A stretch of 35,489 nucleotides of DNA, taken from the NCBI GenBank assembly GCA_947628285.1, contig CANQZK010000003.1, forward strand, positions 1-35,489, in the 5' to 3' direction. Positions 8,866 to 17,666 of this stretch are shown here, piece after piece. The notes under the pieces were generated by a model. That model did not search any database. It was not told the origin of the DNA and was given only the letters and a program-made list of their open reading frames with translations. This stretch comes from an uncultured Muribaculaceae bacterium (GTDB lineage Bacteria; Bacteroidota; Bacteroidia; Bacteroidales; Muribaculaceae). Every line of letters begins with the position of its first letter. Position 1 is the stretch's first letter. Both the position numbers and the translations under genes were made by a program.

Positions 8866-9873
8866 ATGAAACGTCTTTTTACAATATTGTTTGCCGCCCT
8901 GCTGACCGTTTTCGGTACGGCGGCCTCCGGGTGGATGGCTGATTCGCTCGGGGACGGTTTTGAGATGCGTTACGTCGATCAGCCCGCCGATTATGCCGGC
9001 CCGGTACGCTGCACCATAGTCCGATACCGCCCCGACGGACACCGTGTGTCCGGCACCGGCGTGCTGTACATCCACGGATACAACGACTACTTTTTCCAGG
9101 CCGAAATGGCCCGCCAATTCGCCGCCCACGGCTACGATTTCTACGCCGTGGACCTGCGCAAGTACGGTCGCTCGCTAATGCCCGGCCAGGTCATGTGTCA
9201 GGTGAGGGACATGCGCGAGTACTTTGCCGACATCGACTCCACCCTGCAGCAGATGCACCGCGACGGCGTGGACCGCATAGTCCTCTTCGGCCACTCCACC
9301 GGCGGCCTCACCGCCGCATACTACATGTCGCAGTACCCGGACCCCTCCATCCGCGCCCTGATGCTCAACAGCCCCTTCCTGGACTGGAATCAGTCAAGGT
9401 TCCAGGAAAAATTCCTTGTGCCCCTGGTGCGCACATTCCACAAAGCCTTTCCCAACAAGGTCATGAACCGCAGCGACGACCCCTCCTACTCATGGAGCCT
9501 GCTCAAAGGTCACGGCGGCGAGTGGACATATAATGTAGAGTGGAAACGTCCCTGCTCCGTGCCCGCTACCGCCTCATGGATAGCCGCAATCGACGCCGCC
9601 CAGGACGTCGTCCAGGCCGACCCCAAAATTATGGTGCCCATCCTGCTGATGCACTCCGACCGATCCTTCCGCCACGGCGATCCCGCCTCGGACTATCACT
9701 GCACCGACGCCGTCCTTGACGTGCGCGACATCGCCTTCTACGGCCGCCGCCTGGGTCCCGTCGTCACCGAGCTCACGGTCCGGGGCGGCCTCCACGACCT
9801 CATCCTCTCCGCCCCCGCCATCCGCACCGCCCTCTACACCTACATCTTCACCTGGCTCCCCCGCCACATCTGA
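8866..9873 (+). CDS. Secreted/periplasmic alpha/beta hydrolase (serine aminopeptidase S33 / monoacylglycerol lipase-like)
   Basis: 335-aa ORF with N-terminal signal sequence; nucleophile elbow GHSTGG, later LMHSDRS and GGLHDL consistent with a Ser-Asp-His triad. Confidence 0.85.
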   Translation: MKRLFTILFAALLTVFGTAASGWMADSLGDGFEMRYVDQPADYAGPVRCTIVRYRPDGHRVSGTGVLYIHGYNDYFFQAEMARQFAAHGYDFYAVDLRKYGRSLMPGQVMCQVRDMREYFADIDSTLQQMHRDGVDRIVLFGHSTGGLTAAYYMSQYPDPSIRALMLNSPFLDWNQSRFQEKFLVPLVRTFHKAFPNKVMNRSDDPSYSWSLLKGHGGEWTYNVEWKRPCSVPATASWIAAIDAAQDVVQADPKIMVPILLMHSDRSFRHGDPASDYHCTDAVLDVRDIAFYGRRLGPVVTELTVRGGLHDLILSAPAIRTALYTYIFTWLPRHI

Positions 9874-9943
9874 CATACGGTTTTTTTAAACATTTTTGAC
9901 GTTATGCAGGTTATTATTAGGTAAAAACCTTTCCTGTGTAACG

Positions 9944-11317
9944 ATGAAACTCAAGCAATATATTCTTGCTGCTTTGCTGCCGGGGGCGCTGGCACTCAAC
10001 GCCGGCGACCGCGATGTATTGCGCTCGCCCATGCCGGAACGATGGACCTATGACAGCGCTATGGAACAACAACTTCCGGGCGACGATCTGTGGTGGCGCT
10101 GGTTTGACGACCCTGTCCTGGATTCGCTCGTCTCGATGGCCGAAAACGCCAACTTCGACGTCCTGGCCGCCGGACACCGCATGGAGGCGGCCCGCCGCGC
10201 CATGCAGGAGGCCCGCGCGGGCTATTTCCCGGTCATTGCGGTGCAGGGGGGCTACTCGCGGCAGCGGGCTCACGGTATCTCCTTCAACAACTACGACCTG
10301 CAGGCCACGGCTTCGTGGCAAATCGACCTGTTCGGCAAGGTTACGGCCTCGGCCCGGAAGGCGAAATCGCAATACAAGGTTTCGCGGGCCGAATGGGTGG
10401 GCACGATGGTGAGCATGGCCGGGCAACTGGCTACCAACTACATACAGCTGCGCGTGTGGCAGGCCGAGCTCGATGTGGCCCGTCGGCACATCGAGCGCCA
10501 GGACACGGTGGCGGGCATAGCCAACTCGCGTTTTGAATGTGGTCTGGCGTCGAAAATCGACGTCGAGCAGGCGCGCTCCATCCTGTATTCAACCCGGGCC
10601 AGCGTCCCGCAATTGGAGACGTCAGTGCACACGGCCATCAGCGCCATAGCGCTGCTGTTGGGCGTGTATCCGTCTGATATTCAACCCATGCTGGAGCGCG
10701 AGCGGCCCCTGCCGCCGCACATCATGCCCGTATCGGCGGGCGTTCCGGCCCAACTGCTGCGCCGCCGTCCGGACGTGGCGGCTGCGGAATACAACTTAGC
10801 CGCCGCGGCCGCAGCCCTGGGCATAGCCAAGAAGGACTTCCTGCCCACGCTGACCATCGAGGGCTCCGTAGGAGTCAGCAGCGACGGCCACGGCAAGTTC
10901 TTCTCGGACCACAACCTGGCCTACTCCGTGGGTCCGACGCTGAGCTGGACCATATTCGACGGCATGGCGCGCTCGGCCCGCGTGGCTTCGGCCCGCGAGG
11001 AGATGGAGGCCCTGACCGACACATATAATTATACGGTGATGAACGCCTTCAACGAGGTGGACAACGCCCTGTACTCCTACACCAACGCCCTGCGAACGGT
11101 CAAGGAATACGAGGCCGCCCGCGATGCCTCGGCGGAGTTCTACCGGCTGTCTATCGACCTCTACACCAAGGGGTTGAGCGACTTCACCAACGTGGCCAAC
11201 GCGCAGATTGACCTGCTGAACTATTCCAACTCCGTAATCACCGCCCGCGGCGAGGCGCTGTCGGCACTCGTATCGCTCTACGAGGCATTGGGCGGCGGTT
11301 TCGGGCTTCCTGACTGA
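9944..11317 (+). CDS. Outer-membrane efflux factor, TolC/NodT (OprM)-like
   Basis: Features typical of the family: 'LRRRPDVAAAEYNLAAAAAALGIAKKDFLPTLTI', 'ASWQIDLFGKV', 'FNEVDNALYSY'. The provided ORF begins at TTG 9896; ATG 9944 (MKLKQYILAALLPGALA) gives a signal peptide. Confidence 0.9.
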   Translation: MKLKQYILAALLPGALALNAGDRDVLRSPMPERWTYDSAMEQQLPGDDLWWRWFDDPVLDSLVSMAENANFDVLAAGHRMEAARRAMQEARAGYFPVIAVQGGYSRQRAHGISFNNYDLQATASWQIDLFGKVTASARKAKSQYKVSRAEWVGTMVSMAGQLATNYIQLRVWQAELDVARRHIERQDTVAGIANSRFECGLASKIDVEQARSILYSTRASVPQLETSVHTAISAIALLLGVYPSDIQPMLERERPLPPHIMPVSAGVPAQLLRRRPDVAAAEYNLAAAAAALGIAKKDFLPTLTIEGSVGVSSDGHGKFFSDHNLAYSVGPTLSWTIFDGMARSARVASAREEMEALTDTYNYTVMNAFNEVDNALYSYTNALRTVKEYEAARDASAEFYRLSIDLYTKGLSDFTNVANAQIDLLNYSNSVITARGEALSALVSLYEALGGGFGLPD

Positions 11318-11348
11318 CCTTTAAACCTTACTCAACATATAGAACAAG

Positions 11349-12473
11349 ATGGACGCACGTAACATATTCATCATCAGCCTGCTGACGGCCGCGACTGCCG
11401 CCTGCGGCCACCGCGACAAGGCCGCCCAAGGCCCCAACGCCGCGGAAGCCATGCCCGTGCAGGTGTCCGAGGTGGTCACCGACTCGGTAACTCTGTACAA
11501 GGACTATCCGGCCACGTTCGAGGCCGACCGCACCATCGACGTACTGGCGCAGGTCAACGGCACAATCCTGACCATGAACTTCAACGGCGGCGAGTTTGTG
11601 CGCCGCGGCCAGGTGCTTTTCACCATCGACCCCACCACCTATGCCAACGCCGTCAGTGAGGCCGAGGCCGCACTGGCCGAGGCCCGCAGCCAGAACAAGT
11701 TCGCCGAGCAGCACTACAACGCCCTGTTGGCGGCGTCGAAGAGCAACGCCGTATCGCAGATGGAGGTGGAGCAGGGCCTGGCCACGCGCGACCAGAGCCG
11801 CGCCGCAATCCGCAACGCCGAGGCACAGCTGTCCACAGCCCGCAAGCAGCTGAGTTACTGCACGGTAACGGCGCCATGCGACGGCCATATATCCATCAAC
11901 GAGAAATCGCGTGGCGCCTATGTGGCCGGCGAGGGGGCACCCGTCAAATTGGCCACGGTTTATGACGACGCCACGCTGTTGGCCAACTTCTCGATTGAGG
12001 ACGCATCCTTCCAGCGCTCGTTCCTGAACGAGAACAACCGCTCTATGCTGGACTACACGGCCATCCCGCTGACCTTCGCCGAGAAGCTGCCCCATACCTA
12101 CACGGGCGACCTCACCTACATGGCCCCCAACGTAGAGGAATCCACCGGTACCATGCACCTGCAGGCACTCGTAAAGAACCCCTACAATGAACTCAAATCC
12201 GGCATGTACCTGACCGTGCGCCTGCCCTACATGGTTGAGCCCCGCGCCTGTCTGGTGCGCGACGCTTCCATAGCCACCGACCAGCTTGGCAAATACGTCT
12301 ACCTGGTCAACGACTCAAACAAGGTGGCCTACACGCCCGTCAAGGTGGGCGACCTGGTGTCCGACACCATGCGCGTAGTCACGCAGGGCATCAGGCCCGG
12401 CGACCGCTACGTCACGGCCGCGCTGCTTAAAGTGCGCGACGGCATGACGGTCAAACCATTCACTTCCAAATAA
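11349..12473 (+). CDS. RND efflux periplasmic adaptor (AcrA/MexA-type membrane fusion protein), lipoprotein
   Basis: Lipobox-like 'ATAACGH'; 'YPATFEADRTIDVLAQVNGTI', 'TVTAPCDGHIS', 'LKSGMYLTVRLPY'. Confidence 0.93.
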   Translation: MDARNIFIISLLTAATAACGHRDKAAQGPNAAEAMPVQVSEVVTDSVTLYKDYPATFEADRTIDVLAQVNGTILTMNFNGGEFVRRGQVLFTIDPTTYANAVSEAEAALAEARSQNKFAEQHYNALLAASKSNAVSQMEVEQGLATRDQSRAAIRNAEAQLSTARKQLSYCTVTAPCDGHISINEKSRGAYVAGEGAPVKLATVYDDATLLANFSIEDASFQRSFLNENNRSMLDYTAIPLTFAEKLPHTYTGDLTYMAPNVEESTGTMHLQALVKNPYNELKSGMYLTVRLPYMVEPRACLVRDASIATDQLGKYVYLVNDSNKVAYTPVKVGDLVSDTMRVVTQGIRPGDRYVTAALLKVRDGMTVKPFTSK

Positions 12474-12485
12474 ATACACGGCGCC

Positions 12486-15400
12486 ATGTTCTCAAGATTC
12501 TTCGTCGAACGACCAATTTTCGCCATAGTCATAGCTGTGGCGATGGTGCTGGCCGGGGCATTGACTTTCAACAGCCTGCCCATAGCCCAGTACCCGGACA
12601 TCACGCCCCCGACGGTGATGGTGGCGGCCTCTTATCCCGGTGCCGACGCACAGACCGTGGCCGAGACCGTGGGCGTGCCCATCGAACAGCAGATCAACGG
12701 TGTGGAAGGCATGATGTACATGAGCAGTTCGTCAGGCTCGGACGGTTCGTATCAGCTGACCATCACCTTTGAGGAAGGCACCGACCTGGACGACGCCACC
12801 GTAAAGGTGCAGAACCGCATCAGCGAAGCCGAACCCGGCCTGCCCACCATTGTGCGCCAGGAGGGCGTGACGGTGCGCTCCGAGGCGTCGAACTACGTCA
12901 TGATGGTAGCCCTGAACAGCAACGACCCCAAGCGCTACGACGCCCTCTACCTGACCAACTACGCCAATATCAACCTGATAGACGAGCTGTCGCGCGTCGA
13001 GGGTGTGGGCAGCGTCATGGCTTTCGGCGGCGGCGACTACAGTATGCGCGTGTGGCTCGACCCGGCCAAGATGCGCCAACGCAACATTTCCATCGACGAC
13101 ATCCGCCAGGCCATATCGTCGCAGAACATCCAGGTTTCAGCCGGCAGTGTGGGCGCCAACCCATCGCCCTCGGACGAGCAGTTCACCTTCACGCTGACAT
13201 CGCAGGGCCGCCTGACCACGCCCGAGCAGTTCGGCGAGATAGTGTTGCGTGCCGGCGATGCCTACGGTAACGGCATCCTGCGCCTGCGCGACGTGGCCCG
13301 CATCGACCTCGGCGCCAACTCGTACAGCCAGGTGGCCCGCGTCAACGACCAGCAGGCCGCCATGATAGGCATCAGCCAACGCCCCGGCGCCAACGCCATA
13401 GAGGTGGCCAAGGGCTGCCGCGCCAAGCTGGAGGAGCTGAAGGAGTACTTCCCGCCGGGCGTCAGCTACGACGTCATGCTGGACACCACCTCGTTTGTGG
13501 ACGAATCCATCCAGGAACTGCTGATTACGTTCCTGGAGACGACGCTCATCGTCATGCTGGTAATCCTGATATTCCTGCAGAACTGGCGCGCCGTCATCAT
13601 CCCCATGCTCACCATCCCCGTATCGCTCATCGCCACGCTGGCGGTGATGAAATGGCTGGGATTCACGCTTAACACGCTGACTCTGTTCGGTTTGGTGCTG
13701 GCCATCGCCATAGTGGTCGATGATGCCATAGTGGTGGTGGAGGACTGCTCGCGCCTGCTCAACGAGGGCAAACTAAACGCCCGCCAGGCCGCCGAAAGGG
13801 CCATGATAGAGCTTCAGGGCCCGGTCATCGGCGAGGTGCTGGTGCTGCTGTCCGTCTTCCTGCCCACGGCGCTTGTCAGCGGCATTACCGGCCAGCTGTA
13901 CAAGCAGTTCGCGCTCACCATCGCAGTTTCGACGGCCTTCTCGGGCTTCAACGCGCTGACGTTCACGCCGGCCATGTGCGCCCTGTTCCTGAAACCGAAC
14001 AAGCCGACGCGCTTCTTCCTCTACCGCTGGTGGAACAAGGGCTTCGGCGCCGCTACCGAGCTGTATATGAAGATAGTAGGCAAGTTCCTGCGCCGCCCCG
14101 CCGTGGCCATCCTCGCCTATCTGATTCTGACCGGGCTGGCCTTCTGGGGCTTCCTGAAGTGGCCGACAAGCTACATCCCGGAGGAGGATATGGGCTACTT
14201 CATAACCTCGGTCGAACTGCCCGTGGGCGCGTCGCTGGACCGCACCGATCGCATCGTGTCCGAATTCTCGCACGAACTACTCAAACTACCTGAAGTCAAG
14301 GACGTTATGGGCGTCAGCGGCATGTCCTTCATGGGCGGCGGCGCCACCACCAACATGGGCGGCCTGTTCGTCATCCTCAAACCCTGGAAGGACCGCAAGA
14401 GCAAGGCCGAGCACGTCAACGCCGTCATGGCCAAGGCCGATGAGATAGGCGCCCGCATGCAGGAACCCGTCATCTTCTCGCTCAACCCGCCGGCCATCCC
14501 CGGCCTGGGCATGTCATCGGGGCTGGAGATGCAATTACTTGACATCAAGGACCTTGGCGCCGGACAGATGACCGAGGCGCTGCATGCCGTGCAGGCCGCC
14601 GCCGAAAAGGACCCGCGCATAGCCTCCGTATCGTCGCTCTACCAGGGCGAGGTGCCCCAGTACTCAATCGACATAGACCGCGACCGTGCCAAGCTGCAAG
14701 GACTGGCGCTCTCGGACATCTACTCGACGCTGGCGGCCTTCATGGGCGGCTCGTATATCAATGATTTTGTGGAGTTCGGGCGTGTGTATCAGGTAAATGT
14801 GGCCGCCGACGGGGCCGCCCGCAGCCGCATCGACGACGTGCTGAAGCTGACCGTGCGCAACTCTTCGGGGCAGATGGTGCCCTTCTCCACCTTCGCCACT
14901 GTCAAGCCCTCCATGGGCCAGTCGTCCGTGAGCCGTTACAACATGTACAACACCGCCGCCCTGACGGCCACGCCGGCCCACGGCGTCAGCTCGGCGCAGG
15001 GTATCGAGGCCATGGAGGAGATTGTGCATCAGACACTTGGCGACAACTACGGCTACGCCTGGACCGGCGAAGCCTATCAGGAGACGCAGTCAGGCACGAC
15101 GGTCACCTTCGTGCTCATCCTGGCCGTCATCGTCACCCTGTTGGTACTTGCAGCGCAGTATGAGAGCCTGACCGACCCGTTTGCCGTCGTAATAGCCATG
15201 CCTACAGCCATTTTGGGCACGATTGTGGGCTGCATATTCATGGGCCAGAGCATCAGCATCTACACCCAGATAGGCATCATATTGCTGTTGGGACTCTCGG
15301 CCAAGAACGCCATCTTGATTGTGGAATACGCGATGGACTACCGTCGCGCCGGCGAGGACATCCGCCAGTCGGCCATCGACGCCGGCCGTGTCCGCTTCCG

Positions 15401-15650
15401 CCCCATCATGATGACGGCGCTGGCCTTCGTGTTCGGCGTCATGCCCATGCTGTTTGCCACGGGTGCCGGAGCGGCCTCGCGCGTAGCCCTGGGCACGGCC
15501 GTAGTCTTCGGTATGGCCATCAACGCAATCGTAGGCACGCTGTTCGTCCCCAACTTCTGGGAGCTGTGCCAGCGCTTCAACGAGAAATATCTGAACAAGT
15601 TCTTCCACTCCGCCAAGGGTCTCGACGCCTCTGACGACAAAGGCGTTTAG
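12486..15650 (+). CDS. RND efflux inner-membrane transporter (AcrB/MexB-type HAE1 family)
   Basis: 1054 aa; 'MFSRFFVERPIFAIVIAVAMVLAG', 'GIVVDDAIVVVED'-like motif, 'IGIILLLGLSAKNAILIVEYA', 'GRVRFRPIMMTALAFVFGVMPM'. Confidence 0.96.
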   Translation: MFSRFFVERPIFAIVIAVAMVLAGALTFNSLPIAQYPDITPPTVMVAASYPGADAQTVAETVGVPIEQQINGVEGMMYMSSSSGSDGSYQLTITFEEGTDLDDATVKVQNRISEAEPGLPTIVRQEGVTVRSEASNYVMMVALNSNDPKRYDALYLTNYANINLIDELSRVEGVGSVMAFGGGDYSMRVWLDPAKMRQRNISIDDIRQAISSQNIQVSAGSVGANPSPSDEQFTFTLTSQGRLTTPEQFGEIVLRAGDAYGNGILRLRDVARIDLGANSYSQVARVNDQQAAMIGISQRPGANAIEVAKGCRAKLEELKEYFPPGVSYDVMLDTTSFVDESIQELLITFLETTLIVMLVILIFLQNWRAVIIPMLTIPVSLIATLAVMKWLGFTLNTLTLFGLVLAIAIVVDDAIVVVEDCSRLLNEGKLNARQAAERAMIELQGPVIGEVLVLLSVFLPTALVSGITGQLYKQFALTIAVSTAFSGFNALTFTPAMCALFLKPNKPTRFFLYRWWNKGFGAATELYMKIVGKFLRRPAVAILAYLILTGLAFWGFLKWPTSYIPEEDMGYFITSVELPVGASLDRTDRIVSEFSHELLKLPEVKDVMGVSGMSFMGGGATTNMGGLFVILKPWKDRKSKAEHVNAVMAKADEIGARMQEPVIFSLNPPAIPGLGMSSGLEMQLLDIKDLGAGQMTEALHAVQAAAEKDPRIASVSSLYQGEVPQYSIDIDRDRAKLQGLALSDIYSTLAAFMGGSYINDFVEFGRVYQVNVAADGAARSRIDDVLKLTVRNSSGQMVPFSTFATVKPSMGQSSVSRYNMYNTAALTATPAHGVSSAQGIEAMEEIVHQTLGDNYGYAWTGEAYQETQSGTTVTFVLILAVIVTLLVLAAQYESLTDPFAVVIAMPTAILGTIVGCIFMGQSISIYTQIGIILLLGLSAKNAILIVEYAMDYRRAGEDIRQSAIDAGRVRFRPIMMTALAFVFGVMPMLFATGAGAASRVALGTAVVFGMAINAIVGTLFVPNFWELCQRFNEKYLNKFFHSAKGLDASDDKGV

Positions 15651-15667
15651 GCCCGAAAAGGCGGGAA

Positions 15668-17374
15668 TCAGAGTTTGCGCAAGAAGTCTTCGAGGTCGGC
15701 ATTGAGGTCCAGCCCGAGCTTCTTGCGCAGACGGTTTCTGGCCGACTCAACGCTGCGCACCTCACGGCCGGTATGCGCGGCTATCTCCCTGGTAGACATG
15801 CCCAAATAGAGGAAACCGCACAGGCGGCGATCGCGCAACGTCAGCGTGGGGAAGCGTTCCTCCAAAGCGCGGTAGAAGTCGGGGTGCACCTCGCCCATGG
15901 ACAGGGTGAACTCATCCGTGACGCCCTCGGCTATGCCGTTGAGCTTCGCCAGGAGATGACGCGCACGGACGCCTTGGTCAGACTTGAAAGTGCTGTCAGC
16001 CAACACCTCGCGCATCTCCTCGCAGACACCCGTCAGGCCCTCGCGGGTCTTGATTCTGTCCAACGACTCGGCCATGAGGCGGCGGCGCAGGCCGTCGGCC
16101 GTGTCGGCAAGGCGCTGTATCTCGGCCTCGGACGCGTGGCGCCGACGTCTGTATATCAGCAGTATAGCCACGAGCGCAACAAGCAGCAGAGCCGCCACGA
16201 TAATGGCGATGATGCCGACGGTCGATGACACGGCCGACGATGTCGCTGCCGTCTGCCCCAGGCTGGCGCGCGTCTCCCACTCCACCAGTCGCTGGCGGTT
16301 CTCGCAGTTTCGCAGCGAATCATCCAATTCGACCGACCGCATAAGCAACTCAACGGCCTCACGGTCACGGTCTTCCGCGGCGTAAGAGTGGGCCAACGCC
16401 TTGAGCGAGCGGTTCTCGCTGGGGTGCAGGTCGGATGAACGCGAGAGGTCCAGCGCGCGGCGGGCGTAAATCACAGCCGAATCGGGCATCCCCTTGGCGA
16501 TAAAACATTCACTGTAAGCCTGATAGGCTTCGATAATTCCGGGCACGAAGTTGATGCGCCGCATGTTGGCAAGGGCGTTCTCCAGATAGCTCGATGCAAT
16601 GTCGAGCTGGCCGCGTTCCGTGTACAGGCCGCCCAGAAAGATGTGCGAGGTGTAGAAGTACTGAGGGTTACGCGACGCATCGGCATACTGCATGCCGCGC
16701 AGCGAGGTGTCGAGCGCCTTCTTATTGTCGCCGCTCTGGTGGTACAGCTCGGCCAAGTTGCTGTAATTTAGGTAGATTTCGTCGTTGCAATGGCGGCGCA
16801 GATTGATATCTAACGCCCGGCGGTAGTACTGCTCGGCCTTGTCAAAGTGGCCGCTGGTATGGTACAGTACGGCTATGTTGTTGAGCAGCATGGCCTTGCG
16901 GTCGTCAAAGATGGTGTCGCGGGCCAGGTCCAGGCCGCGCGAATAGTAGTCAAGGCCTATGCCGGGCATACCCGTCTCGGCGTGTGCCGCGCCCAGGCAT
17001 ACATAGGTGACGATGAGCATCCGGCGGTCGCGCAGCTCGTCGCTGCCGCTCCGCGCCAGGATATCCTCAACGCCGCTCAGCAGCTCAATAGCGTCCATGT
17101 GGCGGCCGCTTGACAGCAGCTCGCGCGCCAGCATGTGTACGTATCTGTAAACGGAATCAGCCGTGGCATCGTCCTCCGCCACCACGTCGCCGAGCTTCGC
17201 GGCAAACCGCCGGCCGGTTTCTGTGGTGTCGCGGGCGACGAAATCGGAGGCATAGTCGCGCACGGCATTCTCGTCGGCGTATCGGCCGTCGCTGCCGCAG
17301 GCCGCGGTCAGTACCATCAGGACCGGACAAATTGCCGCTCCGAACAGCCGGATTATATAGTCGGATAGCTTCAA
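15668..17374 (-). CDS. Membrane-anchored TPR regulator with C-terminal LuxR-type HTH
   Basis: 568 aa; N-terminal lipobox-like LTAAC; multiple TPR motifs (MLLNNIAVLYHTSGHFDKAEQYYRRALDI); TM helix VGIIAIIVAALLLVALVAILLIY; HTH 'LTLRDRRLCGFLYLGMSTREIAAHTGREVRSVESARNRLRKKLGL'. Confidence 0.88.
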   Translation of the reverse strand: MKLSDYIIRLFGAAICPVLMVLTAACGSDGRYADENAVRDYASDFVARDTTETGRRFAAKLGDVVAEDDATADSVYRYVHMLARELLSSGRHMDAIELLSGVEDILARSGSDELRDRRMLIVTYVCLGAAHAETGMPGIGLDYYSRGLDLARDTIFDDRKAMLLNNIAVLYHTSGHFDKAEQYYRRALDINLRRHCNDEIYLNYSNLAELYHQSGDNKKALDTSLRGMQYADASRNPQYFYTSHIFLGGLYTERGQLDIASSYLENALANMRRINFVPGIIEAYQAYSECFIAKGMPDSAVIYARRALDLSRSSDLHPSENRSLKALAHSYAAEDRDREAVELLMRSVELDDSLRNCENRQRLVEWETRASLGQTAATSSAVSSTVGIIAIIVAALLLVALVAILLIYRRRRHASEAEIQRLADTADGLRRRLMAESLDRIKTREGLTGVCEEMREVLADSTFKSDQGVRARHLLAKLNGIAEGVTDEFTLSMGEVHPDFYRALEERFPTLTLRDRRLCGFLYLGMSTREIAAHTGREVRSVESARNRLRKKLGLDLNADLEDFLRKL

Positions 17375-17395
17375 ACGATAGCAGATTTATACCGA

Positions 17396-17427
17396 CAAAG
17401 GTAGCAAACTATTCCGAAACCGCCAAA
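17396..17427 (-). promoter_or_regulatory. Bacteroidetes -33/-7 promoter for the TPR-LuxR gene
   Basis: On minus: TTTG (17424-17427), N20, TACCTTTG (17396-17403). Confidence 0.7.
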
Positions 17428-17529
17428 AATCCGTCGCAAAAAGCAATTTTCAGCAAAGAAATTTTCAAAAATTTTTAAGTTTTAAAATATTGCAATATAA
17501 ATAATTAAAAATTTTGCCGTAGTATTTTG

Positions 17530-17545
17530 CAGCTCGGCCGGGCTG
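17530..17545. promoter_or_regulatory. GC-rich dyad CAGCTCGGCCGGGCTG, candidate regulator binding site
   Basis: 16-bp palindrome with one mismatched symmetric pair, in an otherwise AT-rich divergent intergenic region, about 26 bp upstream of the plus-strand -33 box. Confidence 0.4.
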
Positions 17546-17571
17546 TGAGGTAGTGATTTATAACATATTTT

Positions 17572-17603
17572 TTTGGAACGGTAATACCATTTGTATATCT
17601 TTG
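17572..17603 (+). promoter_or_regulatory. Bacteroidetes -33/-7 promoter for the Omp28-like operon
   Basis: TTTG (17572-17575), N20, TATCTTTG (17596-17603). Confidence 0.7.
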
Positions 17604-17666
17604 CGATACCAACGTTAACATTTTTCCATAGAATCAACCGATTTTTAACACACAACAGCTTCATCT

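Noticed and set aside
9896-9943. N-terminal extension of the OMF gene from TTG 9896
   Set aside because: ATG at 9944 gives a normal signal peptide; the extension MTLCRLLLGKNLSCVT is not typical.
9874-9943. CATTTTTG (9891-9898) as a promoter for the OMF gene
   Set aside because: One mismatch to TAnnTTTG and no -33 motif at the right spacing; too weak to call.
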